64,000 bases of DNA, taken from contig CANRKO010000007.1 of the NCBI GenBank assembly GCA_947631235.1, forward strand, positions 1 through 64,000, in the 5' to 3' direction. The position numbers were made by a program, and so were the translations under genes. Shown here piece after piece: positions 44,465 to 53,855 of this stretch; positions within the stretch are counted from its first letter, which is position 1; every line of letters starts with the position of its first letter. The notes beneath the pieces were generated by a model. That model was given only the letters and a program-made list of their open reading frames with translations. It ran no database searches and was not told the DNA's origin. Origin of the DNA: an uncultured Clostridia bacterium (lineage in GTDB: Bacteria > Bacillota > Clostridia > UBA1381).

Positions 44465-44545
44465 ATATAGGATTTATGCGGATTTTAAGGCTTAAAAAAC
44501 GGAAGGCGGTGTAATTACATTCCGACCTTCCGTTTTTGCGTTCAA
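44439..44545. repeat. 107-base direct repeat, left copy
   Basis: Runs from the end of the Cys-rich VLP gene through its terminator into the end of the DUF6809 gene. About 90 percent identical by eye to 45541-45648. The two copies are separated by 995 bases that hold two minus-strand genes. Confidence 0.85.
44493..44536. terminator. bidirectional terminator in the left direct repeat
   Basis: ACGGAAGG pairs with CCTTCCGT, with an A6 run before and T5 after; ends the VLP gene on the plus strand and the DUF6809 gene on the minus strand. Confidence 0.8.
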
Positions 44546-44799
44546 AGTATGAAACTGTCAACCATCATCTGTATGCCCAAACTAAATCCGAGCTTGAAAT
44601 CTAATAGACCTGTTTCTTCGGCAATTTCATCTTCGGCTTCAAGCAGGCGTTCAAGTAGCGTGCGTTCGGGTTCAGCAAGCATGCTTCTTAGCTGTTCAGA
44701 TATTTTCGACACAATATCTGACGCTTGCTTCCGTCGCGCGGTCATTGCAATGGTCTGTGGGCGTATGTTGCTGTAGTATAATTCCTCGATAAAATTCAT
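44542..44799 (-). CDS. DUF6809 family protein
   Basis: 85 residues: MNFIEELYYSNIRPQTI at the start, an acidic helix ERTLLERLLEAEDEIAEETG and closing LDFKLGFSLGIQMMVDSF. Length and ends fit DUF6809, a small helical family of phages and ICEs of Firmicutes. Function unknown. Confidence 0.75.
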   Translation of the reverse strand: MNFIEELYYSNIRPQTIAMTARRKQASDIVSKISEQLRSMLAEPERTLLERLLEAEDEIAEETGLLDFKLGFSLGIQMMVDSFIL

Positions 44800-44926
44800 G
44801 GCGTAGTCCTCCGTAAAAATTTCTTTAAGAATATTATACTACGAACGATCAGCCGCGCCCAGCGACATATTTGTAGAAAATATTGCAGCCGGTCTGTATA
44901 ATGCGCCTAATCGGAAAGCGGCAAAC

Positions 44927-45442
44927 TTATCGCCCGCAGAATCCGTATTCTTGCTTTAATCGCTCGCATATTTCGTATGCAACCGGACATATTTTGACAT
45001 TTTCTATAAATGTCAGCAAACTCCACAACCGTTCAGGCTGATTGGTGTACGGATAATTCTTGCAGCCTTCGGGCTTGCAGTCGCCCAGCATACAGCCGCC
45101 GCTGTCGAGCAGAAAATCGCATGGTTTGTGCTTTGTGATATATGAGCCGAACTCATCTCGTTTTAAGTATTGGTCGATAAAATCATCGACACTTAAATTT
45201 AAGTGCGCCGCGTCATGTTCAAAATCCTGCGGTGGAATTTCGGCGCTGTATTCTTTACAGCAGTTTCGGCATCGGCTGCAATCATAATTCGCAAATAATT
45301 CATTATGCAGGCGCAGAAATTGCTCGTCGAGTTTGTCCTTGTCGGCATGATTTTTAAGAAAATTTCGAAATTTTAAATTTTCATGCTCCTTGCGCGCGGC
45401 TGCGGCAGCTACATTATCGGGCGTTATCATAAACTTTATCAC
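44927..45442 (-). CDS. YkgJ family cysteine-cluster protein
   Basis: 171 residues. The cluster CSRCRNCCKEY at about 55-65, CDFLLDSGGCMLGDCKPEGC and a late CPVAYEIC give the eight-Cys YkgJ pattern, thought to bind zinc or an Fe-S cluster. Function unknown. Between two 107-base direct repeats and with its own promoter. Confidence 0.85.
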   Translation of the reverse strand: MIKFMITPDNVAAAAARKEHENLKFRNFLKNHADKDKLDEQFLRLHNELFANYDCSRCRNCCKEYSAEIPPQDFEHDAAHLNLSVDDFIDQYLKRDEFGSYITKHKPCDFLLDSGGCMLGDCKPEGCKNYPYTNQPERLWSLLTFIENVKICPVAYEICERLKQEYGFCGR

Positions 45443-45465
45443 CTCATATTCGGTTTATCAGAATG

Positions 45466-45494
45466 ATTATATTACGAATTGGCGATTATTGCAA
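45466..45494 (-). promoter_or_regulatory. promoter of the YkgJ-type gene
   Basis: Minus strand: TTGCAA, 17-base spacer, TATAAT, 24 bases before the start codon. A perfect 18-base palindrome GCTTTATACGTATAAAGC at 45521-45538 lies just upstream and could be an operator. Confidence 0.7.
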
Positions 45495-45540
45495 GTGGTT
45501 TGTGAAAATATGAAATTTATGCTTTATACGTATAAAGCAA

Positions 45541-45648
45541 AATGTCACGGCTTAGAGCGATTTAGATATAGGTTTTATGCGGATTTCAGGGCTTGAAAAA
45601 CGGAAGGCGGTGTAATTACATTCCGACCTTCCATTTTTGCGTTCTAAA
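45541..45648. repeat. 107-base direct repeat, right copy
   Basis: Copy of 44439-44545, including a translated fragment of the VLP gene's 3' end and the terminator hairpin (one arm changed: CCTTCCAT). It occupies part of the 436-base gap 45443-45878, which otherwise holds the left arm of the 26-base inverted repeat and a TATAAT-like box near 45756. Confidence 0.85.
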
Positions 45649-45668
45649 ACGTGACACATACAAAAATA

Positions 45669-45694
45669 TCCTGAAACAAAAAGTTTCGGGACAA
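45669..45694 (+). repeat. 26-base inverted repeat, left arm
   Basis: Starts TCCTGAAACAAAAAGTTTC and ends GGGACAA; perfect reverse complement of 46987-47012. Each arm can itself fold (TGAAAC/GTTTC). Together they bracket the tyrosine recombinase gene. Confidence 0.9.
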
Positions 45695-45878
45695 ATCGGA
45701 AAACTCGCATATGTGCTTGATTTTCAGCCGTTTTATATCGCTAAACGACAAAATTTACTATAATGTCAGTATAGCATAAGACGAGCGGCAAGTCAAGTAT
45801 TTATGCGGAATTATGGCAATATCAAAAATCGGCGGATTTAATTCTCCGTCAGAGATTTAGTCAAAAAGGAGGGTTTTT

Positions 45879-46937
45879 ATGGCTCGCAGAGGCGAAAACA
45901 TTTACAAAAGGAAGGACGGGCGCTACGAGGGCAGATACATAAAGCGGTATGATGTCAACGGCAAGGCGGTTTACGGCTATGTCTACTCGCGCAGCTATGC
46001 CGATATAAGGAGCAAACTGGCGAAATGTAAATCGGGGAAAGTTCCGAAAGCTACGGGTTCGAGTACGCCGCTGTCGGAATGGCTCACGATATGGATCGAC
46101 TCGGATAACGGCGTTAAAGAAACAACACGGGCGCTGTATCGGCGGCATATTCGAAACAATATATCTCCGAAAATCGGTAAGTATCAGCTGCGGAAGCTGA
46201 ACACGGATATTTTGCAATCGTTTGTAAACAATCTGAAGTTCGCGCCATCAACGGTGAAGCTGATATTTACAATATTGAAGTCGGCGCTGATGTGCGCGGA
46301 GGATAAGGGGTTTATCGAAAATATCTGGTCGAAGGTGAAACTGCCGAAAAGCGAAAAATCAGAGGTTACGATACTTACGCCGCAGGAGCAGCGCAGATTG
46401 GAAGCGGTTCTGACCGAGAAAAACGACATTGGGATTTTGATTTGTCTGTACACAGGCTTGCGTATCGGCGAGTTATGCGCGCTGAAATGGAGTGATATTG
46501 ACTTTGCGGCGGGACAAATGCACATAAACGGAACGCAGTCGCGTATTAACGGAGAATTGAAAATAACACCGCCGAAAAGTAAAGCGTCCAAGCGGTCGTT
46601 TCCGATCCCCGATGTTCTTATGGAAAAGTTGAAAAAGCACGAAAATTACAGCGAGTTTGTTCTGTCAAATCACGGCGGAATGGTCGAGGTCAGAGCGTAC
46701 CGCCGAAGATTTAAGGAATTGCTTAAACTTGCGGGATTGCCCGACATAAAATTTCACGCGCTGCGCCATACGTTTTCAAGCCGAGCGTTGGAGGTTGGTA
46801 TGGACTATAAAACGCTGAGCGAGATTTTAGGCCATGCTTCGGTTTCGATTACAATGGATTTATACGTCCATTCGCTTGACGAGCATAAAAAAGCGCAGAT
46901 GAACAAGCTCAACAGCCTGTATTCGCCGTCGGAATAA
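45879..46937 (+). CDS. tyrosine recombinase/integrase
   Basis: 352 residues. N-terminal AP2-like/SAM-like arm (KRKDGRYEGRYIKRYDVNGK and a core-binding part from about 62), catalytic domain with Arg195 (TGLRIGELCALKW), His293 and Arg296 (HALRHTFS), a late LGHASVSITMDLYVH and the nucleophile Tyr329. All key residues are intact, so likely active. It inserts or inverts DNA at short sites. AAAAAGGAGGG ribosome site. Located between the arms of a 26-base inverted repeat, 160 bases before the giant BspA-type gene. Confidence 0.94.
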   Translation: MARRGENIYKRKDGRYEGRYIKRYDVNGKAVYGYVYSRSYADIRSKLAKCKSGKVPKATGSSTPLSEWLTIWIDSDNGVKETTRALYRRHIRNNISPKIGKYQLRKLNTDILQSFVNNLKFAPSTVKLIFTILKSALMCAEDKGFIENIWSKVKLPKSEKSEVTILTPQEQRRLEAVLTEKNDIGILICLYTGLRIGELCALKWSDIDFAAGQMHINGTQSRINGELKITPPKSKASKRSFPIPDVLMEKLKKHENYSEFVLSNHGGMVEVRAYRRRFKELLKLAGLPDIKFHALRHTFSSRALEVGMDYKTLSEILGHASVSITMDLYVHSLDEHKKAQMNKLNSLYSPSE

Positions 46938-46986
46938 TCCGTCGGACTTGGCGGAACATTCGGTAAATTCGGGTGTTCCGCTTGTT

Positions 46987-47012
46987 TTGTCCCGAAACTT
47001 TTTGTTTCAGGA
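46987..47012 (-). repeat. 26-base inverted repeat, right arm
   Basis: Perfect reverse complement of 45669-45694. It lies 50 bases after the recombinase stop codon and 86 bases before the BspA-type start codon. Confidence 0.9.
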
Positions 47013-47098
47013 CAATGGGCGGGTAGCTTAGTTATTATGCAGATTTTGGTTGTGTGTTATACGCGAATAACGGAGAATAAAAGAAAGGGGACTATCCT

Positions 47099-50000
47099 AT
47101 GAAAAAACGATTTATAAGTTTATTGTTGTCGCTGTCGATGTTGGTTTCTATTATTCCGACGGCATTTGCTGATGAAATCGAACCTGATAACTCTGTGCAA
47201 AACAACGAGAACCGTGTTGAGGCAACGGAACCGGCACCAGTTGAAACGCTATCGCCGGACGAAGCGAATGAAGCGGCAGAGGCAACATCTGAACCGATTG
47301 AAACAGCTTCGCCAAGCGTTGAAGCAGAAACACCGGAAGCAACGCCTGCGGAATCGATTACGGCTTCGGATGATGATAGTATTGGGGAGATAGACACATC
47401 TATTCAACTTATGGCAACAGGCACATACTATCCTGAGTATGGATTTTATTTTGATGAAAACAGTGGAACAATAACTGATGCTGATGAAGATATTTCAGGG
47501 TTTTTAAATATTCCTGAAACAACCAGTGGTAAGCCTGTTACTAAAATCAGTAACTATGCATTTCAAGATTGCAAATCACTTACTGGTCTAAATATTCCTA
47601 AGGCTGTTACCAATATAGGCAATAGTGCATTTCAAAATTGCACAAATCTTTCTGAGGTTACACTGAATTATAATAATACCAGAGAATTTGAATGTTCAAT
47701 AGGAAATTATGCTTTCAGTGGCTGTACCAGCCTAAAAAACCTTACAATTCCTGATAGTATAACATATTTAGGAGAACACTTTATAGAAAACACAGCAATA
47801 GAGAGCATAACCGTTCCTAAAAGTATAAAAAGTGTTGGAGCATATTATGGTGGTCCATTTGCAGAGTGTACTACGCTTTCGCATATAACGATAGAGAACG
47901 GTATAACTGCTCTACCAAATAACCTTTTTGATGGTGCTACCTATATAACAAACATCACAATACCCGAATCAGTAACGAGTATAGGACATTCTGCTTTTTT
48001 GAATTGTACAAATCTCAAAAAAATAGATATCCCCAAAGAGGTTAAAAGCATAGGCAATAGTGCATTTCAAAACTGTACAAATTTTTCAGAGGTTACACTG
48101 AATTATAATAATGCCAGAGAGTTTGAATGCTCGATAGGGAATTATGCTTTCAGTGGCTGTACCAGTTTAAAGAATCTTACTATTCCTGATAGTATAACAT
48201 ATTTAGGAGAACACTTTATAGAAAATACAGCAATAGAGAGCATAACCGTTCCTAAAAGTATAAAAAGTGTTGGAGCATATTATGGTGGTCCATTTGCGGA
48301 GTGTACTACGCTTTCGCATATAACGATAGAGAATGGTATAACTGCTTTGCCAAATAACTTTTTTGATGGTGCTACTTATATAACAAACATCACAATACCC
48401 GAATCAGTAACGAGTATAGGACATTCTGCTTTTTTGAATTGTACAAATCTTAAAAAAATAGATATCCCCAAAGCGGTTAAAAGCATAGGCAATAGTGCAT
48501 TTCAAAATTGCACAAATCTTTCTGAGGTTACACTGAATTATAATAATGCCAGAGAATTTGAATGTTCAATAGGAAATTATGCTTTCAGTGGCTGTACCAG
48601 CCTAAAAAATCTTATAATTCCTGATAGTATAACATATTTAGGAGAACACTTTATAGAAAATACAGCAATAGAAAGCATAACTGTTCCTAAAAGTATAAAA
48701 AGTGTTGGAGCATATTATGGCGGTCCATTTGCAGAGTGCACCGCACTTTCACATATAACGATAGAGAACGGTATGACTGCTCTACCAAATAACCTTTTTG
48801 ATGGTGCTACTTATATAACAAACATCACAATACCCGAATCAGTAACGAGTATAGGACATTCTGCTTTTTTGAATTGTACAAATCTTGAAAAAATAGATAT
48901 CCCCAAAAATGTTTCTGTAATTAACACCAGTGCTTTTCAGGCTTGCTCAAATCTGTCACAAGTAACTCTACATTACAATAATGCACGTGAATTTGAACTT
49001 AAGATTTACGATTATGCGTTTAATGGATGCTCAAAATTAACTGAATTGATTTTGCCTGAGAGCGTGACTTACTTAGGACATCATTTTACGGCTGGAACTG
49101 CAATTAGCAATATTACAATACCGAAAAGCATAAAAAGTGTAGGCGAATATTATGGTGGACCTTTTTCCGGAAATATTAATTTGACGTATGTAACTTTAGA
49201 AGATGGTATGACAGCAATCCCTGCAAATCTGTTGAATTATTACCAAAATCCAAGTTACGTGGAAAATGTGACAATTCCAAGCAGCATAACCGACATAGGA
49301 GCGCGCGCTTTCGAGGATTGTGACGCAATAACCGCAGTAGATATTCCTAAAGGGGTTAAAAGTATAGGTCAGGGAGCATTTCAAAATTGTAATAACTTAA
49401 CTAATGTTATTTTTCATGAGAATAATGAGGAAGGGTTTGAATTAAAAATATATGATACAGTATTTCAAGGCTGCTCAAAATTGTCCAAGTTGAATTTGCC
49501 GGACACAGTAACCTATTTAGGTCATCATATGATACAAGGTACATCTATAAGCAGCATAACTGTCCCCAAAAGCGTAACCGGCGTTGGGGCTAATTATGGC
49601 GGTCCTTTTGCGGGCGCAGTATATTTGGATGACATTATATTTGAAGACGGCACTACTGCAATATTTGATTATGAATGTGAGAGCAATTCGGATATGAGCT
49701 ATATTTCAAGAATAGAAATTCCGGCTACTGTTACCAAGATAGGAAGGGGTGCATTTAAAAACTGCACAAAGTTAAAATCTATTAATATTCCCGACAGCGT
49801 TCAAACGATCAGTGATGAGGCATTTTATAATTGTCCTCAACTGAATGTAAGCATAAGTGAATACGCTCCTGCTATTGCTGACTTGATAGATGATGATATA
49901 AGGTTCTTTCTTTCAAAAGAAATAACATCTTATAATCATTTTACATACAGTAATACAGATTATTACTCAAAAGCAAACGAAATGACTGGTTATGTACCGT

Positions 50001-52558
50001 TTGAATTGAAGTATGAGCTTAAAGATAATGTTTCCGTCACCAATAAGAAGATAGTGGTCAGAATACCGAATCAGTCAACACTCGTTGAAAGCACATTAAA
50101 ACTTGACGGAATACTGCTTCAAAATTATACATATGAAAACAATCTGCTTACAATTCCGGTAGAAGCTAATAAAGCAGATATAACTTTCTGTGTAAAACCT
50201 ACCGAATACACTACATTACTGACATACGCAAAAATGGATTTTACTGAAAATAACGAAAATAAATCCGAAATAATAGGCGTTATAAACTGCTCGATACCTG
50301 ATATTTCAATAAAAGCGGACAGTCTTACAAACAATGGCAGAGTAACCGTAGAAGGAATTGCGCCGCCGTCAAGCACGGTTGATTTCTATATAGGCGATGA
50401 AAAAGTCGGTACGACAACAGCTATAAAATCAGGAAACTACAAGACTACCGTAGATATTCCTTCGCCGGAAAATTATAAGAAATATACAATAACGGCTCAA
50501 ACTGAAAAGGACGGTGAACGTGTAGACGCTGAAGGCACGGTAGTATATCAAGAGGCGGCTCCCGCTTTGAAATCACTGGTAATGTATTACGGAGACCACA
50601 CAAGCACGCATAAGTATGAGCTTACAAATAACAGCACTGCGAAGCCGACGATTGTATTTTATCCGTCAAGCGGATTCAAATTTGAAGTGGAATTTGAAAA
50701 TGCGGAAAACATAGATAAGGTGAGGATCGTAAGCACGCGCAATAATCAGAGAAAATATATGCCGGCTTATTGGGACGAAACCGCTAAATGCTATGTAGCA
50801 CAAGGACATTTCGAAGATACAAATCCCTCAAGCTATGTTCCGGGTGAGATAACGGTAGAGTATCTGCAAAAGAGCGAACCATATTTGTTCGGTGATGAAA
50901 TTGATTTCACATCGGCTGAATACGCAAACACGCTGCCCGAAGCGTGGGAGGGCGCAAAGGTAACATTAACCGACGAAAATGGCGACGAAATGGCACAAAT
51001 ACAACTTACGGAGGTTTCTTTAGACAGTCTGAGCGGTGTTATTGATTTTTATAATACTCTCAAAGGAAAACTCGAATTTAACATTTTGTCAGAGGTTATT
51101 CCGGAGCATATAAATAAACAAAACGCTTCAGAGTATGGATACGAACGAGTTGTTGACGAAGTCGGCGAAGAGCTGTATGTCAAAGTCGCGGAAGAAGCGG
51201 ACAGTAAAATTCAAAGCGAAGTCATTGACTTTGCAAAGGGAAAAGTTTCAAGTTTCCTTATAGAAAATAAATATTATGGTGCAGATATGGCGCTTGATAA
51301 TATAAGCTCTATTACGTCTGTGTTGGGTGATGTTGATAAGATTGTGACATATAACAACAATCGGGTAGACATTAATAATGCGCGGCAGAATGTATTAAAT
51401 TCATCGTGGAGTCCGGAAGAAAAGCAAGAAAGATTACATCGTCTTGATATTGCTGAAAAGTCAAACAATGCCGAACTTGCGGTTTTAGCGCTGTCAACAA
51501 TATTAGCTGTGTCAGGGATCGGACTTCCGCCTGTGTGCGCTTTGGTTTTAACGGCGTTATCGTATCAAAATACGATGGAAATTGAATATGCTCTCGGCGA
51601 TTGGGATAATTATATAGACTATATGAGCTCCGGAGTGGGATTTCTGTTTAACTGGTCTGTAGACCCAAGCGGATATGTTTATGAAGCGGTAACGAACAAT
51701 AGAGTTGAGGGCGTAGCGGCAACGGCTTATTGGATAGCTCCGGATTATATTGACGAGAACGGTAAAGGAGATGAATCTAAAGCCGTGCTTTGGGACGCAT
51801 CGGAATACGCCCAGATGAATCCGATACTTACAGACGGAATGGGCGCATACGCGTGGGACGTTCCCGAAGGATTATGGCAAGTCAAGTACGAAAAGGACGG
51901 ATATGAAACGCAGTACAGCGATTGGCTGCCCGTTCCTCCGCCGCAGACAAATGTGAATATCGGATTAGTATCTAAAGCTGTTCCTAAAGTAGAGAGCGCT
52001 GTTTTGACTTCGAATACTCTGGCAATTACATTTGATAAGTATATGAAGCCCGACACAGTTACCAATGTTAAAATAAGCGGATACACATATACAATGGACT
52101 ACAGCAAAGATGAAACTGCTCCCGACGGAACGGTTTACGCAAGAACATACACCTTCAACTTGAACGAGCCTGTTTCTGAAGGGGAAAGTGTTCCGGTTTC
52201 AATAAGCAATGCCGAAAGCTACGCAGGCACGAAAATGGTCGCGTATAACGAGGACGTTGTTTGCTCCAATAGTGTAGAGAATGAATATTTAGCACGCGTT
52301 GAAAATGTATCTGAGGATAAATCAAATAAGACTGTATCGGCAGATATTATAAATATTTCAGATAAAATGCAGTCATTTGACGCTATATGCGCAATATATG
52401 ACGCGAGTGGCAGACTGACAGGGCTGAAAACAATGCCTATAGTCGGATTAGCCAAAGAGGAATCGTGGAGAGCTGTTTTCAAATTTGATACGGAATGGAG
52501 CAGCTATAAAATATTTGTATGGGACAGCTTAAATGGCATGAAACCGCTGTCGGAATAA
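47099..52558 (+). CDS. giant BspA-type leucine-rich-repeat surface protein
   Basis: 1819 residues. Signal peptide 1-25 (after AFA), then an acidic Glu/Thr/Ala-rich stretch to about 110. Residues about 125-925 are LRR_5 (BspA, Treponema pallidum-type) repeats such as IPESVTSIGHSAFLNCTNLKKI. Beta-sandwich and Big/PKD-like segments (950-1150), an alpha-helical part (1300-1490, with a hydrophobic helix around LAVLALSTILAVSGIGLPPVC), a carboxypeptidase-regulatory-like segment, a Big-like strand set and a C-terminal module ending SSYKIFVWDSLNGMKPLSE follow. No SLH or LPxTG. BspA-type proteins bind host or matrix proteins. AT-richer than the chromosome. Confidence 0.92.
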   Translation: MKKRFISLLLSLSMLVSIIPTAFADEIEPDNSVQNNENRVEATEPAPVETLSPDEANEAAEATSEPIETASPSVEAETPEATPAESITASDDDSIGEIDTSIQLMATGTYYPEYGFYFDENSGTITDADEDISGFLNIPETTSGKPVTKISNYAFQDCKSLTGLNIPKAVTNIGNSAFQNCTNLSEVTLNYNNTREFECSIGNYAFSGCTSLKNLTIPDSITYLGEHFIENTAIESITVPKSIKSVGAYYGGPFAECTTLSHITIENGITALPNNLFDGATYITNITIPESVTSIGHSAFLNCTNLKKIDIPKEVKSIGNSAFQNCTNFSEVTLNYNNAREFECSIGNYAFSGCTSLKNLTIPDSITYLGEHFIENTAIESITVPKSIKSVGAYYGGPFAECTTLSHITIENGITALPNNFFDGATYITNITIPESVTSIGHSAFLNCTNLKKIDIPKAVKSIGNSAFQNCTNLSEVTLNYNNAREFECSIGNYAFSGCTSLKNLIIPDSITYLGEHFIENTAIESITVPKSIKSVGAYYGGPFAECTALSHITIENGMTALPNNLFDGATYITNITIPESVTSIGHSAFLNCTNLEKIDIPKNVSVINTSAFQACSNLSQVTLHYNNAREFELKIYDYAFNGCSKLTELILPESVTYLGHHFTAGTAISNITIPKSIKSVGEYYGGPFSGNINLTYVTLEDGMTAIPANLLNYYQNPSYVENVTIPSSITDIGARAFEDCDAITAVDIPKGVKSIGQGAFQNCNNLTNVIFHENNEEGFELKIYDTVFQGCSKLSKLNLPDTVTYLGHHMIQGTSISSITVPKSVTGVGANYGGPFAGAVYLDDIIFEDGTTAIFDYECESNSDMSYISRIEIPATVTKIGRGAFKNCTKLKSINIPDSVQTISDEAFYNCPQLNVSISEYAPAIADLIDDDIRFFLSKEITSYNHFTYSNTDYYSKANEMTGYVPFELKYELKDNVSVTNKKIVVRIPNQSTLVESTLKLDGILLQNYTYENNLLTIPVEANKADITFCVKPTEYTTLLTYAKMDFTENNENKSEIIGVINCSIPDISIKADSLTNNGRVTVEGIAPPSSTVDFYIGDEKVGTTTAIKSGNYKTTVDIPSPENYKKYTITAQTEKDGERVDAEGTVVYQEAAPALKSLVMYYGDHTSTHKYELTNNSTAKPTIVFYPSSGFKFEVEFENAENIDKVRIVSTRNNQRKYMPAYWDETAKCYVAQGHFEDTNPSSYVPGEITVEYLQKSEPYLFGDEIDFTSAEYANTLPEAWEGAKVTLTDENGDEMAQIQLTEVSLDSLSGVIDFYNTLKGKLEFNILSEVIPEHINKQNASEYGYERVVDEVGEELYVKVAEEADSKIQSEVIDFAKGKVSSFLIENKYYGADMALDNISSITSVLGDVDKIVTYNNNRVDINNARQNVLNSSWSPEEKQERLHRLDIAEKSNNAELAVLALSTILAVSGIGLPPVCALVLTALSYQNTMEIEYALGDWDNYIDYMSSGVGFLFNWSVDPSGYVYEAVTNNRVEGVAATAYWIAPDYIDENGKGDESKAVLWDASEYAQMNPILTDGMGAYAWDVPEGLWQVKYEKDGYETQYSDWLPVPPPQTNVNIGLVSKAVPKVESAVLTSNTLAITFDKYMKPDTVTNVKISGYTYTMDYSKDETAPDGTVYARTYTFNLNEPVSEGESVPVSISNAESYAGTKMVAYNEDVVCSNSVENEYLARVENVSEDKSNKTVSADIINISDKMQSFDAICAIYDASGRLTGLKTMPIVGLAKEESWRAVFKFDTEWSSYKIFVWDSLNGMKPLSE
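47621..48925 (+). repeat. three tandem 435-base repeats inside the BspA-type gene
   Basis: Units start at 47621, 48056 and 48491, each 145 codons, differing by a few bases (for example AGAG/AGCG near the unit end). Two weaker units follow with a similar period. Likely expanding or contracting by recombination. Confidence 0.95.
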
Positions 52559-52697
52559 AATTAAATCAGGTCACATTCATATAATTACACAAGGCGGCAA
52601 AGCTATGGCGATGCCGCCTTGTTGATTGGCGCCGAATAGGCATGACAAAAACCACCAGTTCAACTGGTGGTGGGTAAAAAAATACTTTAGTATAAGA

Positions 52698-52760
52698 AAA
52701 CCTCCTGATATAATAGGAATGAGATTTGGCGATCGCATAACTAAAAATATCAGGAGGTTT
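52698..52760 (+). promoter_or_regulatory. hairpin that masks the tnpA ribosome site
   Basis: AAACCTCCTGATAT at 52698-52711 is the perfect complement of 52747-52760, which contains the tnpA Shine-Dalgarno AGGAGG five bases before the ATG. IS200 elements are known to suppress transposase translation in this way. A promoter-like TATAATA is inside the loop. Confidence 0.8.
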
Positions 52761-52765
52761 AAAAC

Positions 52766-53236
52766 ATGAGGAATGAAATAAAGTCGTTGGAGCATTCAAA
52801 ATACAGATGTCAGTATCATATAGTATTTGCGCCAAAATATAGGAGGAAGGCAATCTATGGCAAGCTGAAGGCGGACATAGGAAAAATCATACGCAAGCTG
52901 TGTGAAGAAAGGAAGGTAGAACTCATAGAAGCGGAAGCATGTCCGGAACATATACATATGCTGGTAAGCATACCTCCATATATGAGTGTATCACAATTTG
53001 TAGGATATATCAAGAGCAAAAGTGAGCTGATGATATTTGACCGACATGCGAATCTGAAGTACAGATATGGACGGAGGAATTTTTGGGCGAGAGGATATTT
53101 TGTTGACACGGTAGGGAAGAACGAGAAATTAATCAGGGAATACATACGGAATCAGTTGGAGGAAGATTATGCCACGGATCAAATATCGATAGAGGAGTAT
53201 ATGGATCCGTTTACTGGAAAGCCGAGGAAAGGCTAA
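52766..53236 (+). CDS. tnpA: IS200-type Y1 transposase
   Basis: 156 residues. HUH motif His62-Ile-His64 (CPEHIHMLVSIP) and the likely nucleophile Tyr126 in LIREYIRNQ; the KYRCQYHIVFAPKYRR start is typical. Length is standard for IS200 TnpA, and all catalytic residues are present, so the element may be active. Moves by single-strand excision and insertion via subterminal hairpins. Confidence 0.95.
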   Translation: MRNEIKSLEHSKYRCQYHIVFAPKYRRKAIYGKLKADIGKIIRKLCEERKVELIEAEACPEHIHMLVSIPPYMSVSQFVGYIKSKSELMIFDRHANLKYRYGRRNFWARGYFVDTVGKNEKLIREYIRNQLEEDYATDQISIEEYMDPFTGKPRKG

Positions 53237-53483
53237 AAAGACAGCCACCGGGGGGTGGCTGCCTGTGATAAAGATGCGATGACAAATCTTCAAAGCCGCC
53301 TTAGAGGTGGCTAGCAAGTGCTGCCCCTTATAGGGGCTGTGAAAACCACTAGTTTACTAGTGGTTTTTATTTTGCACAAAAAATTTATTTTTCAAAAAAA
53401 CTTTAAACAAATCGGTTGTTATTTTCATATTTCTATCGTTTATGAAGTGAAGGGGCAAAAAGGGTTTGGGTTTCCCCAAGTAA

Positions 53484-53588
53484 ATCAAATTTTTGTAAGT
53501 GTGTACACGCTTGCTGTGCTTGCTATTCTCTAAAATAGCAGGCATAAGCAAATTTTTGTAAGTGTGGCTACGCTTGCTGTGCTTGCTT
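53484..53588 (+). repeat. two 41-base direct repeats
   Basis: Copies differ at a few bases (TGTGTACACGC versus TGTGGCTACGC) and are 64 bases apart, separated by a small stem (ATTCTCTAAAATAGCAGGC). Position between an IS and a recombinase suggests an attachment, transfer-origin or element-end role; no proof. Confidence 0.6.
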
Positions 53589-53855
53589 CACTACAAAAAT
53601 ATGATGATTTCTCTATATAGGTAAAAAAATCTAAAAAAATTTTTAAAAAAGTCATTATTTTTCAATTTTTATTTGTTACTTATAATAGAAGGGAAAAAAT
53701 ACCAACTTCTTTAACCATTGCTAATAAAGGGAGGATATCTATTAACAACGGGAAAAGTATAAATAATTTTTCTGAAAATGGTTGTTATTTTGCACTTTCA
53801 AACGTTCACAAATTAGGGAGGTAAAAATCAAAGACCAACAGCGATATTATTCGAT

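Larger units (their letters stand above)
42808..46937 (+). mobile_element. probable remnant of an integrative element
   Basis: Contains, in order, a leader ORF, a RepA-like HTH protein, a Cys-rich VLP protein, DUF6809 and YkgJ-type genes on the other strand, and a tyrosine recombinase. These families recur together on integrative conjugative or mobilisable elements of gut Firmicutes, but no relaxase, coupling protein or type IV secretion genes are present, so it is at most a shell. Ends are not defined; codon use is AT-richer than in the flanks. Confidence 0.5.
52645..53372 (+). mobile_element. complete IS200-type insertion sequence (single tnpA)
   Basis: Left hairpin ACCACCAGTT/AACTGGTGGT at 52650-52670 and right hairpin ACTAGTGGTTTT with complement at 53342-53367 are subterminal, as in IS200/IS605 elements that lack inverted ends. 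The only gene is tnpA, no tnpB. No target duplication is expected. Confidence 0.8.

Noticed and set aside
47621-48925. CRISPR-like array
   Set aside because: The repeats are 435 bases, in frame and coding for LRR units; no short repeat-spacer pattern or cas genes occur anywhere in the window.
52645-53372. IS605-type element with TnpB and omega RNA
   Set aside because: Only tnpA is present between the two subterminal hairpins; no RuvC-like TnpB frame follows.
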